The notes under the pieces were generated by a model, which made no database searches, was not told the origin of the DNA, and saw nothing but the letters and a program-made list of their open reading frames with translations. DNA of 64,000 bases from Ralstonia pickettii DTP0602 (lineage in GTDB: Bacteria > Pseudomonadota > Gammaproteobacteria > Burkholderiales > Burkholderiaceae): contig CP006668.1 in NCBI GenBank assembly GCA_000471925.1, positions 620,001 through 684,000 of the forward strand, written 5' to 3'. This document shows positions 33,493 through 44,189 of the stretch, piece after piece. The number at the start of each line of letters is the position of its first letter. The first letter of the stretch is position 1. The position numbers were made by a program, and so were the translations under genes.

Positions 33493-34022
33493 CAAGCACA
33501 TCCCCGAACCGGTACAGCGGCCTGGCGCGATGGCTGCACTGGACCATGGCCGCCGGCATCTTCGCCATGCTGTTCATCGGCATCGGCATGGTGGCCACCG
33601 TATCAAACCTGCACCTGACGCTGGTCGCGATCCACCGGCCGCTGGGCGCGTTGCTGCTGGCGCTGTGGGCGGTGCGGCTGGTCACGCGCCTGGTGCGCGG
33701 CGCGCCGCCGCCGCCGGCCGACCTGCCCGGCTGGCAGCGCGGCGCCGCGCACGCCAGCCACCTGGCGCTCTATGCCCTGATGGGCCTGCAGCCGCTGGTC
33801 GGCTGGGCGATGCTGTCGGCGGGCGGGTATCCGGTGACGATGTCCGGCGCATGGGCGCTGCCCCCGCTAATGAATCCCGATGTCGTGGCGTTTGCGTTCC
33901 TGCGCAGCGCGCATACGTGGCTGGCCTATGCTTTTCTGGCAGTGGTATTGCTGCATGTGGCGGCCGCGCTGTTCCACTGGTGGGTGCGGCGGGATCGGGT
34001 GTTTGCCAGTATGGCGCCGTGA
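33489..34022 (+). CDS. Cytochrome b561 family protein
   Basis: Four-helix membrane di-heme cytochrome, 177 residues. Conserved helices carry RWLHWTMAAGIFAMLF (His of heme ligand), HRPLGALLLALWAVRLVTRL, HASHLALYALMGLQPLVGWAMLSAGGYPV and SAHTWLAYAFLAVVLLHVAAALFHWWV. It would pass electrons from quinol to the periplasmic peroxidase encoded just upstream, whose stop it overlaps. The pairing of SrpA-like catalase and b561 cytochrome is a known arrangement. Confidence 0.9.
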   Translation: MTSTSPNRYSGLARWLHWTMAAGIFAMLFIGIGMVATVSNLHLTLVAIHRPLGALLLALWAVRLVTRLVRGAPPPPADLPGWQRGAAHASHLALYALMGLQPLVGWAMLSAGGYPVTMSGAWALPPLMNPDVVAFAFLRSAHTWLAYAFLAVVLLHVAAALFHWWVRRDRVFASMAP

Positions 34023-34078
34023 GCGGGCGGGGGGCGTGCGCCAGATAGCCCTTGCCTTCTGCCTCGCGTGTTCACAAC

Positions 34079-35590
34079 TCAAGGCTCTTGATCAGTCCGG
34101 CATACGTCGGCACCGTCGAGGTTTTTCCGGCGACGTGCGCGGAAGGCGGCGTTGGTTGCCTCGTCCGCCGCCATGCGATGGAAGACGATGTCGTCGACAA
34201 GCGGTTCCAGCGGCGCGGCAATGCGGTCGATGGTGCCGTCGCGGTCGTAGAGGAAGGTGAGGGCGAGGTTGTCCGGATGGATCTCGGCGGGCTTTTCCGC
34301 CGTGGTAAAGACGTCGTAGTGGCGGTGCTCGAGCCGCCCGCACATGCCGCGCCAGTGCCACGACAGCGCATCGCCATCGGTTTCGATGGTGATGTCGCCG
34401 TAGGCGGGATGCGAGTACGTGCCCGAGTAATCGTGCAGCGCGTGGCTGGGATTAGTGCCGGCGTGCTGCCGTGCCAGCCGTGCAGCCTTGTCGATCTGCA
34501 GCTGCGCCAGCATCTCGTGCCGCCTGGCGCGCAGGCGGCTGAACCAGTCGATGGGGGAGTGCCCGCAGAGCTGGTCCAGCGCGGCGTAGGTCAGCAAGGC
34601 GGTCACCGCGCCGGGAGCCCGGTTGGTCAGTACGGCGATGCCCAGGCGCCGTGCCGGCATCATCGTCATCAGGGTTGCCCAACCCAGCCAGCTGCCCTAG
34701 TGCGAGACCGTCCGCTCGCCGCGGTAGTGCTCGGCCGTGAGTCCCAGTCCGTAGTGCACATCGCCGACCTCCGGGAATTCTGCACGGAAAACGTGGACGC
34801 GCGGCGTCATCATGTCGCGCACGATGCCAGGCGCAAGCAGCGCATGTCCGTCCACCTTGCCTTCGTCCAGCAGGCAACGCATCCATCGGGCCAGGTCTTC
34901 CACCGATGCGTTGAGGCCGCCGGCCGGCGTCGCGCGGATCGGCGACCAACTGGCGCGCAGGCGCTCGTCGCCGTCCATCGCGTGCGGGTGTGCATGGTCG
35001 GGATCGGCCGCCAGCGCTTCGACCGAAAAGCCGAAGCGCGTAAAACCCAGCGGCTGCAGCAGCCGTTGCGTGGTGAAGTCCTCCCAGCGCTGCCCGCTGA
35101 TGCGCTCGGCCAAGTGGCCGGCGATCACGTAGCCAAGGTTCTGGTACTGCCAGCTTTCGCGCAGCTCGCGGCTTGGCGCGAGGTGCGGCAGCCGTTCGAG
35201 CATCTGGCTGGTGTCGAGATCGCCCGGCGTGTGGATCCAGTCATGGCGCGGCAGGCCGCTGTGATGGCTGAGCAGGTCGCGCACCGTGATGCGTTGCGTG
35301 GCGACGGCATCATGCAGCCGGAAGCCGGGAATGATGTCGCGCACCTGCGTGGTCCAGTCGAGCTTGCGCTCGTCGACCAGCAGGCCAAGTCCGGCGGCGG
35401 TAAATGACTTGGTGATCGAGCACAGCAGGAACTGCGTGGTGGTGGTCACGGGCGCCGGCGCGGCGCTGTCGCGCACGCCGTAGCCCCGCAGCAGGATGGG
35501 TTCGCCGTCGCGGATCACGGCCAGGGCAAGTCCGGGGATCTTCCATTCGGCCATCGACTTCTCGACCAGCGCATCGAATCCGCTCAGCAT
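34079..35590 (-). pseudogene. Class C beta-lactamase-like serine hydrolase, interrupted by an amber codon
   Basis: Reads as a single frame of 503 residues from ATG 35590 (GGGAGG four bases upstream) to a TGA at 34079, with one in-frame TAG at 34697-34699. Motifs before the stop are LLCSITKSFTAAG (SxxK, nucleophile Ser) and SWQYQNLGYVIAG (YxN). The stop falls in the third motif: TVSH-stop-GSWLGWATLMTMMP, where the family has HxG. A CAG-to-TAG change would explain it, restoring HQG. The sequence after the stop continues without frameshift and keeps the C-terminal lipocalin-like domain (YSGTYSHPAYGDITIETDG). So a truncated, probably inactive 297-residue product is expected unless the stop is read through or is a sequencing error. 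Confidence 0.8.
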
Positions 35591-35802
35591 GGTGCCTCCC
35601 TGGCAGGTCACGGGCACGTATGCTGCCACGTCCTGGCGGCGCAGTCGTCCCCCTTGTGGGGGTGGCCGGTGCGATGGCCATGGCGATCGCACTGGTCATG
35701 GGGCTGTGACCGCTACCGCACTCATCCTCGCCCCCCCCACCGGCTTTGTCTACCTATGTCCCCCCTCTCGTGGGGAACAGTTCACCGCAGCGAGGCCGTT
35801 AG

Positions 35803-35814
35803 CCCGAACTTTGA
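35803..35814. repeat. Left terminal inverted repeat of the IS element
   Basis: CCCGAACTTTGA, complementary to 37740-37751. Preceded by TTAG. Confidence 0.8.
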
Positions 35815-35872
35815 GCTGGCGGCGCGCATAATGCTTTGATTTCTCACGGTTATGTGCGCGCGAGCGAGTCGA

Positions 35873-37615
35873 TTACTGGGTACAGGCGACGGGGCTGACG
35901 TTGAGCAGGCGGAAGGCCTTTTCTTGAACTGGGGTCGGCCGCGTGATCATGACGATCTTTGCTTGCGGGTTGAGGGGTGTGTGACAGACGTTGTACGCGA
36001 GCGTGGCCAGATCATCGAGCAACGTGCGGAAGCTGTGCACCGGCAAGCCGTCCTCGCCAAGCCTGGTGGCGTCCTTGGCTTTCGCCTGGTCCGAGCGTCG
36101 TGCCTTGGCCACTGGCGAGGGCCGGGCCGTACGCGCGAGCTCGACGTATTCATCGTCGAACAGCATCGGCTTTAACTTCTCGCGCATGTGCCACTCGATG
36201 TAGTAGGCAAGCATGCACAGAAAGACGTGAGCGCGCACGCGCGCTGCGTTCCAATGGAATACGGGACGCACCTGCAGATCGACCGTCTTGAGCGAACGGA
36301 AGGCCCGCTCCACCACCGCCAGACCCTTGTAGGCCGTCACGGCCGCCTCAGCCGGCAAGTCCGTTGCCGGCAGGCTCGTACGCACCACGTAAAGGCCATC
36401 GAGTGCGGCCTCCTGCTGAATCTGTTCGGCCTTGCGTTCCCACGTGAAGCTCGAGTCGGTGATGTTCAACTCGAAGTGCTTGCCCATCCTGAAGTGATCG
36501 ATGACGCGGCCTACGCGCAGGGCAATCTCCTCGGTGCCCTTGAGGCGATTGCGGGCACGCGTGGTCGCGTCGGTGATCTTCATCAACTCGGCTTCGGTGG
36601 CCTGCAGCAGCGCCTCGCGTTTGCGGCTGCGCTCCTCGGCCAGTAGCGGATTGCGACACACGATGAGCCGCTCGCCGGGGAACGCCTCGCTGGTCACCTC
36701 TAGCAGGTTGCGCTCATCGAATAGCGAGGGCTGGAAGGGGCCCTTCTCCCGGGCAAGTGCGGCCATCTGCGGCGCGCGCAGGCTGCTCACCCAGTCCAGG
36801 CCAGCCGGGCGCAATACCGTGTCGATGCGCGCCTGCGTGAGCATGCCCCGGTCGCCCACCCACGCGAGCTTCTCGATGCCATAGCGGTTCTTGAGCTTGT
36901 CCACCTGCGAGGCCACGGTAGCCGGATCGGCGGTGTTGCCGGCGAAGACTTCGACCGCCACCGGACAGCCCTCACGAGTGCAAACCAGACCGAACACGAT
37001 CTGCGGGTCGTCGCGCTTGCCATCGCGACTGTAGCCGTGGGCGGCAAGCTCGCAGCAGCGTCCCGTCACCCACGTGGAAGTGAGGTCATAGAGCACCAGC
37101 GTACTGCCGCTCAGATGCTGCCTGGCAAGGCGCTTCTCGATGCCTTCCTGAGCTTCTCCCAGCCAGTCGAGCGCGGCATAGACCTGTTCGAGTTCGACGT
37201 CGCCCAACTTCAGCAGCCGAGACACCGAGTGGGTCGCGGTCTCGTCGCGCAACATGCGATGCGTGGCGAGCTTGGAAGCGGGTGACACCACCCGCGTCAC
37301 CAGCAGTGCCATCACCACCGAGCGCAGCGCGGCCGGTGCCGATGCAAACCACTGCTCGGCGCCGCAGGCGCGCGCCGCGCCAAGCACGGCGGCCACGTGT
37401 CCGTGTGGCAGGCTGCGCTCGATCACGAAGGCCTCATCGGCGCACGACACCGCGACGCCACCGCGTAGCAGCACCTTCAAGCCTTCGATGACCTCGGCGG
37501 GCAGCGACGAGAGATTGGCGAGGGTGCGCTTCTTGACCGTGTTGCCGTCGCGATAGGACTCGCGCAGCAGGATGGCGGGGGGCGAGTTGCGGTTCGGGAC
37601 GTGTTCGATATACAT
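35873..37615 (-). CDS. IS1634-family transposase
   Basis: DDE transposase of 580 residues with IS1634/IS4-type architecture: an N-terminal ILLRESYRDGNTVKKRTLANLS segment, then LVLYDLTSTWVTGRCCELAAHGYSRDGKRDDPQIVFGLVCTREGCPVAVEVFAGNTADPATV carrying the first Asp, VGDRGMLTQARIDTV the second, and the C-terminal DLQVRPVFHWNAARVRAHVFLCMLAYYIEWHM with the YREK-like region (AVVERAFRSLKTVDLQVRPV) and Glu. ATG 37615 is the start of homology; a GTG six bases upstream is possible. The frame is complete, so the element could be active. It runs in the opposite direction to the chemoreceptor next to it. Confidence 0.92.
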   Translation of the reverse strand: MYIEHVPNRNSPPAILLRESYRDGNTVKKRTLANLSSLPAEVIEGLKVLLRGGVAVSCADEAFVIERSLPHGHVAAVLGAARACGAEQWFASAPAALRSVVMALLVTRVVSPASKLATHRMLRDETATHSVSRLLKLGDVELEQVYAALDWLGEAQEGIEKRLARQHLSGSTLVLYDLTSTWVTGRCCELAAHGYSRDGKRDDPQIVFGLVCTREGCPVAVEVFAGNTADPATVASQVDKLKNRYGIEKLAWVGDRGMLTQARIDTVLRPAGLDWVSSLRAPQMAALAREKGPFQPSLFDERNLLEVTSEAFPGERLIVCRNPLLAEERSRKREALLQATEAELMKITDATTRARNRLKGTEEIALRVGRVIDHFRMGKHFELNITDSSFTWERKAEQIQQEAALDGLYVVRTSLPATDLPAEAAVTAYKGLAVVERAFRSLKTVDLQVRPVFHWNAARVRAHVFLCMLAYYIEWHMREKLKPMLFDDEYVELARTARPSPVAKARRSDQAKAKDATRLGEDGLPVHSFRTLLDDLATLAYNVCHTPLNPQAKIVMITRPTPVQEKAFRLLNVSPVACTQ

Positions 37616-37739
37616 GAACACTTATTCAAGCATAAAACTGCTGAACCGCAATAGATAAATACTAATTTACATGGCTACATAATAGTCTCAAAAAATGGCC
37701 GAAACCCAGCACCGATGCGGGCTCCGGCTATTTGGGAAG

Positions 37740-37751
37740 TCAAAGTTCGGG
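37740..37751. repeat. Right terminal inverted repeat of the IS element
   Basis: TCAAAGTTCGGG, complementary to 35803-35814. Followed by TTAG. Confidence 0.8.
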
Positions 37752-37940
37752 TTAGCCACCGCAACACAGAGCACGGATACGCGCAAGTCGCCGGGGCAAC
37801 GCACCCCTGCCGGAAGCGCGGACGCCGAGCCGACCAGCAGGGAACGGGCGCGCAGTGTGGCAGGCCGCGATTCGGCATGCAGCGGGTAATTTCAAGCAGT
37901 CATGCGCAAACGTCCGACCGGACGGCAAGGGGGAGGGATC

Positions 37941-39575
37941 ATGGATTTCAAGAATCTGTCTATTCGCACGCGGATGCTGGCCGGGTTCGGGACGCTGGCG
38001 GGTGTGGTGCTGGTGGTGTCGGGGTATTCGCTGCATGCGCTGGGCGATGCCACCGACGGTTTCAACGACTATCTCAACGGGCTGAACGCACGCGCGGATA
38101 TGGCCGCGCAGGTGCGCAGCGCCGTGGACCGGCGCGCGATCGCGGCGCGCAACCTGGTGCTGGTGACCGATGCGGCCGAACTCGAGCGCGAGAAGGCCGA
38201 GGCCCTGAGCGCGCACCAGGATGTGCAGACTCGGCTGGCGCGGCTCAATGAAATGGTGCGCCAGCCCGGCGTCGGCGAAGAGGCACGCAAGCTGGTGGAA
38301 GCGGTGGCGAAGATTGAGGCGGAATACGGCCCGGTGGCCACCGGCATCGTCGGCCTGGCGGTGGAGCGCAAGCTCGAGGAAGCCGTGTCCCGCATCGACA
38401 AGCAGTGCCGCCCGCTGCTGGCCGCGCTGATCAAGGCGACCGACGCCTATGCCGACTTCACCAAGGCGCGGCAGAAGGAGATGGAGAAGAAGCTGGAGGC
38501 GGACTACCAGCAACAGCGCAACCTGCTGATCCTGGTTTCCCTGGTGGCCGCGGTGGTGGCGGCGGCCGGCGGGGTGCTGATCACACGTGCGATCACGCGG
38601 CCGATCCAGCGGGCCGTGGAGGTGGCCGATACCGTGGCCGGCGGCGACCTGGGCGCGCGCATCGAAGTGGACCGGCATGACGAGACCGGCCGCCTGCTGG
38701 GGGCGCTGCGTGAGATGAACGAGCGGCTCACCGCCACCGTCACGCAGGTGCGCGCCAGCAGCGGCAACATCGCCCTGAGCACCAGCGAGATCGCGCGCGG
38801 CAATGCTGATCTGAGCAGCCGCACCGAGGAGCAGGCGGCGTCGCTGGAACAAACCGCGGCCAGCATGGAAGAACTGACCGAGACCGTGCGCCAGAACACC
38901 GAGAACGCGCGCCAGGCCAGCGAGCTGGCGCGCACCGCGGCCGACGTGGCGCAACGCGGCAGCACCACGGTGCAGCGCGTGGTGGGCACCATGCAGGACA
39001 TCAGCGCCAGTTCGTCCAAGATCGCCGACATTACCGGCATCATCGAGGGCATTGCCTTCCAGACCAATATCCTGGCGCTGAACGCGGCGGTCGAGGCGGC
39101 GCGCGCCGGCGAGCAGGGGCGCGGCTTTGCGGTGGTGGCCAGCGAGGTGCGCGGGTTGGCGCAACGTTCGTCCAGCGCGGCCAAGGAGATCAAGGAGCTG
39201 ATCGAAGCCTCCGGGCGCCAGGTGCAGGACGGCTCGGCGCTGGCGAGCGAAGCGGGGCAGACCATGGCCGAGGTGACGCAGGCGGTGGCGCGCGTGACCG
39301 GCATCGTCGAAGAGATCGCCACGGCGTCGGCCGAGCAGAGCCGCGGCATCGAGCAGGTCAACCAGGCCATCGTGCAGATCGACGAGGTTACGCAGCAGAA
39401 CGCCTCGCTGGTGAACGAGGCCGCGATGGCGTCGCGTGCGCTGGAAGAGCAGGGGCGCGAGCTGAGTGAAGTGGTGGCGTTCTTCCGCCTGCCAGGCGAG
39501 AACGGCGCAGCCCGCCCGGCAATGGTGGCAGGGGGTGCACCGGTCCGCACGGCCGGAAAGCTGGCCGCGGCCTAG
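37941..39575 (+). CDS. Methyl-accepting chemotaxis protein
   Basis: Transmembrane chemoreceptor, 544 residues. A first helix (about 9-30), a periplasmic four-helix-bundle-like ligand domain of about 150 residues, a second helix near 190-213, HAMP, then a long cytoplasmic coiled coil. The conserved hairpin tip is [56 protein letters not shown], identical in pattern to Tsr-type receptors. Methylation-type Glu/Gln pairs flank it. No NWETF tail is visible. ATG 37941 follows GGGAGGG. The region upstream (37752-37940) is intergenic right of the IS element; a sigma-28-like promoter was not clearly seen. Ligand unknown. Confidence 0.95.
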   Translation: MDFKNLSIRTRMLAGFGTLAGVVLVVSGYSLHALGDATDGFNDYLNGLNARADMAAQVRSAVDRRAIAARNLVLVTDAAELEREKAEALSAHQDVQTRLARLNEMVRQPGVGEEARKLVEAVAKIEAEYGPVATGIVGLAVERKLEEAVSRIDKQCRPLLAALIKATDAYADFTKARQKEMEKKLEADYQQQRNLLILVSLVAAVVAAAGGVLITRAITRPIQRAVEVADTVAGGDLGARIEVDRHDETGRLLGALREMNERLTATVTQVRASSGNIALSTSEIARGNADLSSRTEEQAASLEQTAASMEELTETVRQNTENARQASELARTAADVAQRGSTTVQRVVGTMQDISASSSKIADITGIIEGIAFQTNILALNAAVEAARAGEQGRGFAVVASEVRGLAQRSSSAAKEIKELIEASGRQVQDGSALASEAGQTMAEVTQAVARVTGIVEEIATASAEQSRGIEQVNQAIVQIDEVTQQNASLVNEAAMASRALEEQGRELSEVVAFFRLPGENGAARPAMVAGGAPVRTAGKLAAA

Positions 39576-39648
39576 TGTTGGGTGGCTGCGCGCCGGGCGC
39601 GGGACAGGTAAACTGGCCTGTCCCCGCTTCCCTGCCAACGCCACTGCC

Positions 39649-40614
39649 ATGACCGCCCTGCCTATTTCCTTCGACGACGTAGCCGCCGCCCACGAACGCA
39701 TCCGCGCAGCGGCCCACCGCACCCCGGTGCTGACTTCCTCGACCGCCGACGCGGCCACCGGGGCGCAGCTGTTCTTCAAGTGCGAGAACTTCCAGCGCAT
39801 CGGGGCCTTCAAGTTTCGCGGCGCCTACAACGCCATCGCGCAGTTCACGCCGCAGCAAAAGGCGGGTGGCGTGCTGGCGTTCTCGTCAGGCAACCATGCA
39901 CAGGCGATCGCGCTGTCGGCGCGGCTGCTGGGCGTACAGGCGGTGATCGTGATGCCGCAGGACGCACCCGCGATCAAGATCGAAGCCACGCGCGGCTACG
40001 GCGCCGAGGTGGTGCTGTATGACCGCTACCAGGACGACCGCGAGGCGTTGGGACGGCGCATCGCCGCCGAGCGCGGCATGACGCTGATCCCGCCGTACGA
40101 CCATCCGCACGTGATGGCCGGGCAGGGCACGGCGGCCAAGGAGCTACTGGAGGAAACCGGGCCGCTGGACATGCTGGTGGTGTGCCTGGGCGGCGGCGGG
40201 CTGCTGTCAGGCTGCGCCGTGGCCGCACAGGCCATGTCGCCCGGCTGCGCGGTCTACGGGGTGGAGCCCGAGGCAGGCAACGACGGCCAGCAAAGCCTGC
40301 GCAGCGGCGAGATCGTCCGCATCGACACGCCCCGCACCATTGCCGACGGCGCGCAGACGCCGTTCCTGGGCCAGCACACCTTTGCGGTGATCCGCGAACT
40401 GGTGACGGATATCGTCACGGTGTCGGATGCGGAGCTGGTCGAAACCATGAAGTTCTTCGCCGGCCGCATGAAGATCGTGGCCGAGCCCACTGGCTGCCTG
40501 GCTGCCGCCGCGGTGCTGCATGGCAAGCTCGATGTGAAGGGCAAGCGCGTGGGCATCATCGTGTCCGGGGGCAATGTCGACCTGGGCGCCTTTGCCAGCT
40601 TCTTGCTGGCATAA
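39649..40614 (+). CDS. PLP-dependent threonine/serine (or hydroxyaspartate) dehydratase
   Basis: Fold-type II PLP enzyme, 321 residues. Lys55 of FKFRGAYNAI forms the Schiff base, SSGNHAQAIAL binds the substrate carboxylate, and VVCLGGGGLLSGCAV (about 170-184) is the phosphate-binding glycine loop; the C-terminal IIVSGGNVD completes the pattern. Without a C-terminal ACT regulatory domain it resembles catabolic threonine dehydratase, serine racemase and threo-3-hydroxyaspartate ammonia-lyase; which one cannot be decided. The ATG at 39649 is the point where homology starts. Follows the chemoreceptor after 73 bases. Confidence 0.9.
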   Translation: MTALPISFDDVAAAHERIRAAAHRTPVLTSSTADAATGAQLFFKCENFQRIGAFKFRGAYNAIAQFTPQQKAGGVLAFSSGNHAQAIALSARLLGVQAVIVMPQDAPAIKIEATRGYGAEVVLYDRYQDDREALGRRIAAERGMTLIPPYDHPHVMAGQGTAAKELLEETGPLDMLVVCLGGGGLLSGCAVAAQAMSPGCAVYGVEPEAGNDGQQSLRSGEIVRIDTPRTIADGAQTPFLGQHTFAVIRELVTDIVTVSDAELVETMKFFAGRMKIVAEPTGCLAAAAVLHGKLDVKGKRVGIIVSGGNVDLGAFASFLLA

Positions 40615-40705
40615 GACATCCGGGCATCCGGGCATCCGGCCGGGGAATCCCGGGCCGGCCCTGGCCGTCTAACCTGCATCCGCGACGACAAGGCCAGGGG
40701 CGACC

Positions 40706-41935
<1,230 letters not shown>

Positions 41936-42014
41936 GGGGGGGATTGTCGTCAGCGCCCCTGGCAGGACATCCGGCCCGGAACCTTCCTGCGCAGGGGCGT
42001 TGAAGCCGGCTGCT

Positions 42015-42737
42015 CTATTGGAAGATCAGCGTGCCCAGCGCTTGTCCGCTTGCATTGAATGCAGTGGACTTGGACGAGACGAAGCTGATGTTTCCGCTTG
42101 TGTCGATGCGGAACGTTGTTTCCTCCTCCCCAACCCTGGCATTGCCGTTATCGAACGCCTTGTCGAGGAAGGTCACAAGGAGGCTGCTCCCGGTATCGGC
42201 AATCACGGCATATGACTGGGTGAGCGAACCCAGCTTCGTGGCCTGCGTGCTGTCCGAGAAAATCGTGGCCGTTGCCAACGGTCCCGAGTCGCCCGCCTTG
42301 ACGGTGAGCGGGAATGTGTAGTCTGCAAACACCGCAAAGGCAGTTCCCTCATCGATCGCGACCAGGACATAGGTGGATGCGTTGCGGAAGATGGTCCTGG
42401 TGCCCGAGAACGGCGTGGAGTTCCCGTTCGCCATGAGTGTGCCGGTGACGGTCTCGGTGGTCTTGAGCACGGTGGCGCCATTCAGCATGGCGGCAACGAA
42501 AGGCGTGGCTTGCAGGGTGCCGGAGCCTGTTACCGGCACATTCTCTGCCGTGCCGGAAATCGAGAAATCGGCGGTCAGGCCATTGGCCGCCAGGCTTGCC
42601 ATGGCCGTGGGGAGGGGCACGGCCAGCGTTTGTGCAGGCGCGCTGGCCTGGCCGCCGTTGCCGCCGTCATCGTCACCGCCGCCGCAGCTACCAAGGATGA
42701 ATGCACAAGCAAGCAACAATAGGAATCTCTTGGACAT
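42015..42737 (-). CDS. Putative lipoprotein of unknown function
   Basis: Lipoprotein of 240 residues: signal MSKRFLLLLACAFILGSC with a lipobox LGSC at about 15-18, then a Gly/Asp-rich linker (GGGDDDGGNGG) and a beta-rich body with repeated TGSGTLQATPF-, TVTGTLMANGN- and SGTRTIFRNAS-like strands. No enzyme motif recognised; a surface or periplasmic structural role is possible. CAGGAG precedes the ATG at 42737. It converges with rtcB. Between it and fliR lies a 316-base gap (42738-43053). Confidence 0.75.
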   Translation of the reverse strand: MSKRFLLLLACAFILGSCGGGDDDGGNGGQASAPAQTLAVPLPTAMASLAANGLTADFSISGTAENVPVTGSGTLQATPFVAAMLNGATVLKTTETVTGTLMANGNSTPFSGTRTIFRNASTYVLVAIDEGTAFAVFADYTFPLTVKAGDSGPLATATIFSDSTQATKLGSLTQSYAVIADTGSSLLVTFLDKAFDNGNARVGEEETTFRIDTSGNISFVSSKSTAFNASGQALGTLIFQ

Positions 42738-43053
42738 CGCCGGCTCCTGGCGGAAGTGCCCCGGATTCGAAACATGTATTTGGATGCGACTCTGAGAAAG
42801 AGGAAATCCTGGCGTAAGGCGCAAGCTTCCCATCCCCGCTACCCTTCAAATTACCCTCCTGTCGGGCAGGTCTGGCTCGCGAGGGCGTCGCGGGAGCCGA
42901 TGCGCAAAAAATATGCCACCGGCGCCATTGGGCTTGTTTTCTCTACGATTTTGCGAACCCGTATGTTCGGCATACCGGTGAAACGGAGCCTTCGGTTCCG
43001 TTCCTGATACATGTGCCAGAGGCAACCGGTCGAATGACCGTAGCCACCCGCCT
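42738..43053. other. Intergenic stretch with two hairpins, no gene seen
   Basis: Lies between the lipoprotein and fliR. GTATG-TTCGG-CATAC at 42961-42975 and an 11-bp imperfect stem GAAACGGAGCC/GGTTCCGTTCC at 42980-43004 sit next to each other. Neither has a T-tract, although for the leftward direction the second stem is followed by TTTC. They lie 50-90 bases beyond the fliR stop and may be the end of the flagellar operon. Confidence 0.35.
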
Positions 43054-43839
43054 TCAGCGCGCAAACTGCCCAAGCACCGTAGTCACCGCCTCAAGCCCGG
43101 CTTCGATCATATGCTGCATATAGGTGCCCATCTGCGGCATCACCAGCATCAGCACCAGCAGGCCGCCGGACAGCGTCACCGGGAAGCCCACCGCGAAGAT
43201 CGACAGTTGCGGCGAGGCACGGTTCAGGATGCCCATCGCCAGGTTCAGCGTCAGCAGCGCGGCGATCATCGGCAGCGCCAGCAGCAGCCCGGAGGCGAAC
43301 ACCATGCCGCCGGCGCGGGCCACGGCCATGGCGCCGCCGGCGGACAGCGGCGTGCCGCCGATTGGCAAGCCATTGAAGCTGTCGACCAACGCGCCCAGCA
43401 TCAGCAGGTGGCCGTCCAGCGACAGGAACAGCAGCATCGCGATGATGTTCAGGAAGCGCGACAGCACCATGGTCTGGCCGCCGGCGGCGCGATCGAAGAA
43501 CGAGGCGAACGACAGGCCCATCTGCAGGCCGATGATCTCGCCGGCCTGCTGCACGGTGGCAAAGACCAGCCGCATGACAAAGCCCGTGGCCAGGCCGATG
43601 CCGACCTCATTGAGGATGACCACCAGCCCGCCATAGGAGTACACCGACACCACCGGCACCTGCGCGATGGTGGGGGACACCACCATCGCGATCATGGCGG
43701 ACAGCGCGATCTTGGCGCGCCGCGGGATGGTGGATTCACCGAACAGCGGTGCGGTGCCGACCAGCGCCAGGATGCGGAAGAATGGCCACAGGAACGCCGC
43801 GAGCCAGCTGTAGAGCTGGGCTGAGGTGACTTCGATCAC
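43054..43839 (-). CDS. fliR: Flagellar biosynthesis protein FliR
   Basis: Membrane component of the flagellar type III export gate. 261 residues with the FliR helix pattern: ILALVGTAPLFGESTIPRRAKIALSAMIAMV near residue 25, LVFATVQQAGEIIGLQMGLSFASFFDRAAGGQTMVLSRF near 92 and LNLAMGILNRASPQLSIFAVGFPVTLSGGLLVLMLVMP near 200. Last gene of the minus-strand fliLMNOPQR operon; 45 bases after fliQ. Confidence 0.95.
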   Translation of the reverse strand: MIEVTSAQLYSWLAAFLWPFFRILALVGTAPLFGESTIPRRAKIALSAMIAMVVSPTIAQVPVVSVYSYGGLVVILNEVGIGLATGFVMRLVFATVQQAGEIIGLQMGLSFASFFDRAAGGQTMVLSRFLNIIAMLLFLSLDGHLLMLGALVDSFNGLPIGGTPLSAGGAMAVARAGGMVFASGLLLALPMIAALLTLNLAMGILNRASPQLSIFAVGFPVTLSGGLLVLMLVMPQMGTYMQHMIEAGLEAVTTVLGQFAR

Positions 43840-43884
43840 GGCGGGCAGTCGGGGAGCCGGAAATGGAAAGGCGCGCGGCGGGCG

Positions 43885-44154
43885 TCAGTGCGCCAGCGCG
43901 GGAATGCTCTGGAACACCTCGCGCATATAGTCGACCATGGTGTTGATCATCCACGGGCCGGCCAGCACCATGGTGACGAATAGCGCGATCAGCTTGGGGA
44001 TGAAGGTCAGCGTCATTTCGTTGATCTGGGTCGCGGCCTGGAACAGGCTCACCACCAGGCCGGCGGCCAGTGCCACCAGCAGCAGCGGGGCGGCCAGCAG
44101 CAGCGTCATCTTCATCGCCTGGGTGGCGATGGTCATTACGGTTTCCGGGGTCAT
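43885..44154 (-). CDS. fliQ: Flagellar biosynthesis protein FliQ
   Basis: Small export-gate protein of 89 residues with two helices, AMKMTLLLAAPLLLVALAAGLVVSLFQAATQINEMTLTFIPKLIALFVTMVLAGPWMI. This is the standard FliQ length and sequence pattern. Between fliP and fliR in the export gate group; 35 bases after fliP. Confidence 0.96.
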   Translation of the reverse strand: MTPETVMTIATQAMKMTLLLAAPLLLVALAAGLVVSLFQAATQINEMTLTFIPKLIALFVTMVLAGPWMINTMVDYMREVFQSIPALAH

Positions 44155-44189
44155 GGCTCGGGTTCTGGAGAGGTGAGGCGGGGCGCCTC

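Larger units (their letters stand above)
35803..37751. mobile_element. IS1634-type insertion sequence
   Basis: A 1.95-kb element with one transposase gene. Its ends carry 12-bp perfect inverted repeats, CCCGAACTTTGA at 35803-35814 and the complement at 37740-37751. TTAG flanks both sides directly (35799-35802 and 37752-37755), a candidate target duplication; the exact length of the duplication is ambiguous because neighbouring bases also match. The element lies in an intergenic region between the broken serine hydrolase and the chemoreceptor and seems not to break a gene. The right end is AT-rich compared with the surroundings. Confidence 0.85.

Noticed and set aside
37752-37940. Sigma-28 promoter of the chemoreceptor.
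   Set aside because: TCAAGCAG followed by GTCCGACC is only a loose match and spacing differs from the consensus.
41954-42000. Terminator after rtcB.
   Set aside because: The CGCCCCTG/CAGGGGCG arms are about 30 bases apart and no T-run follows.
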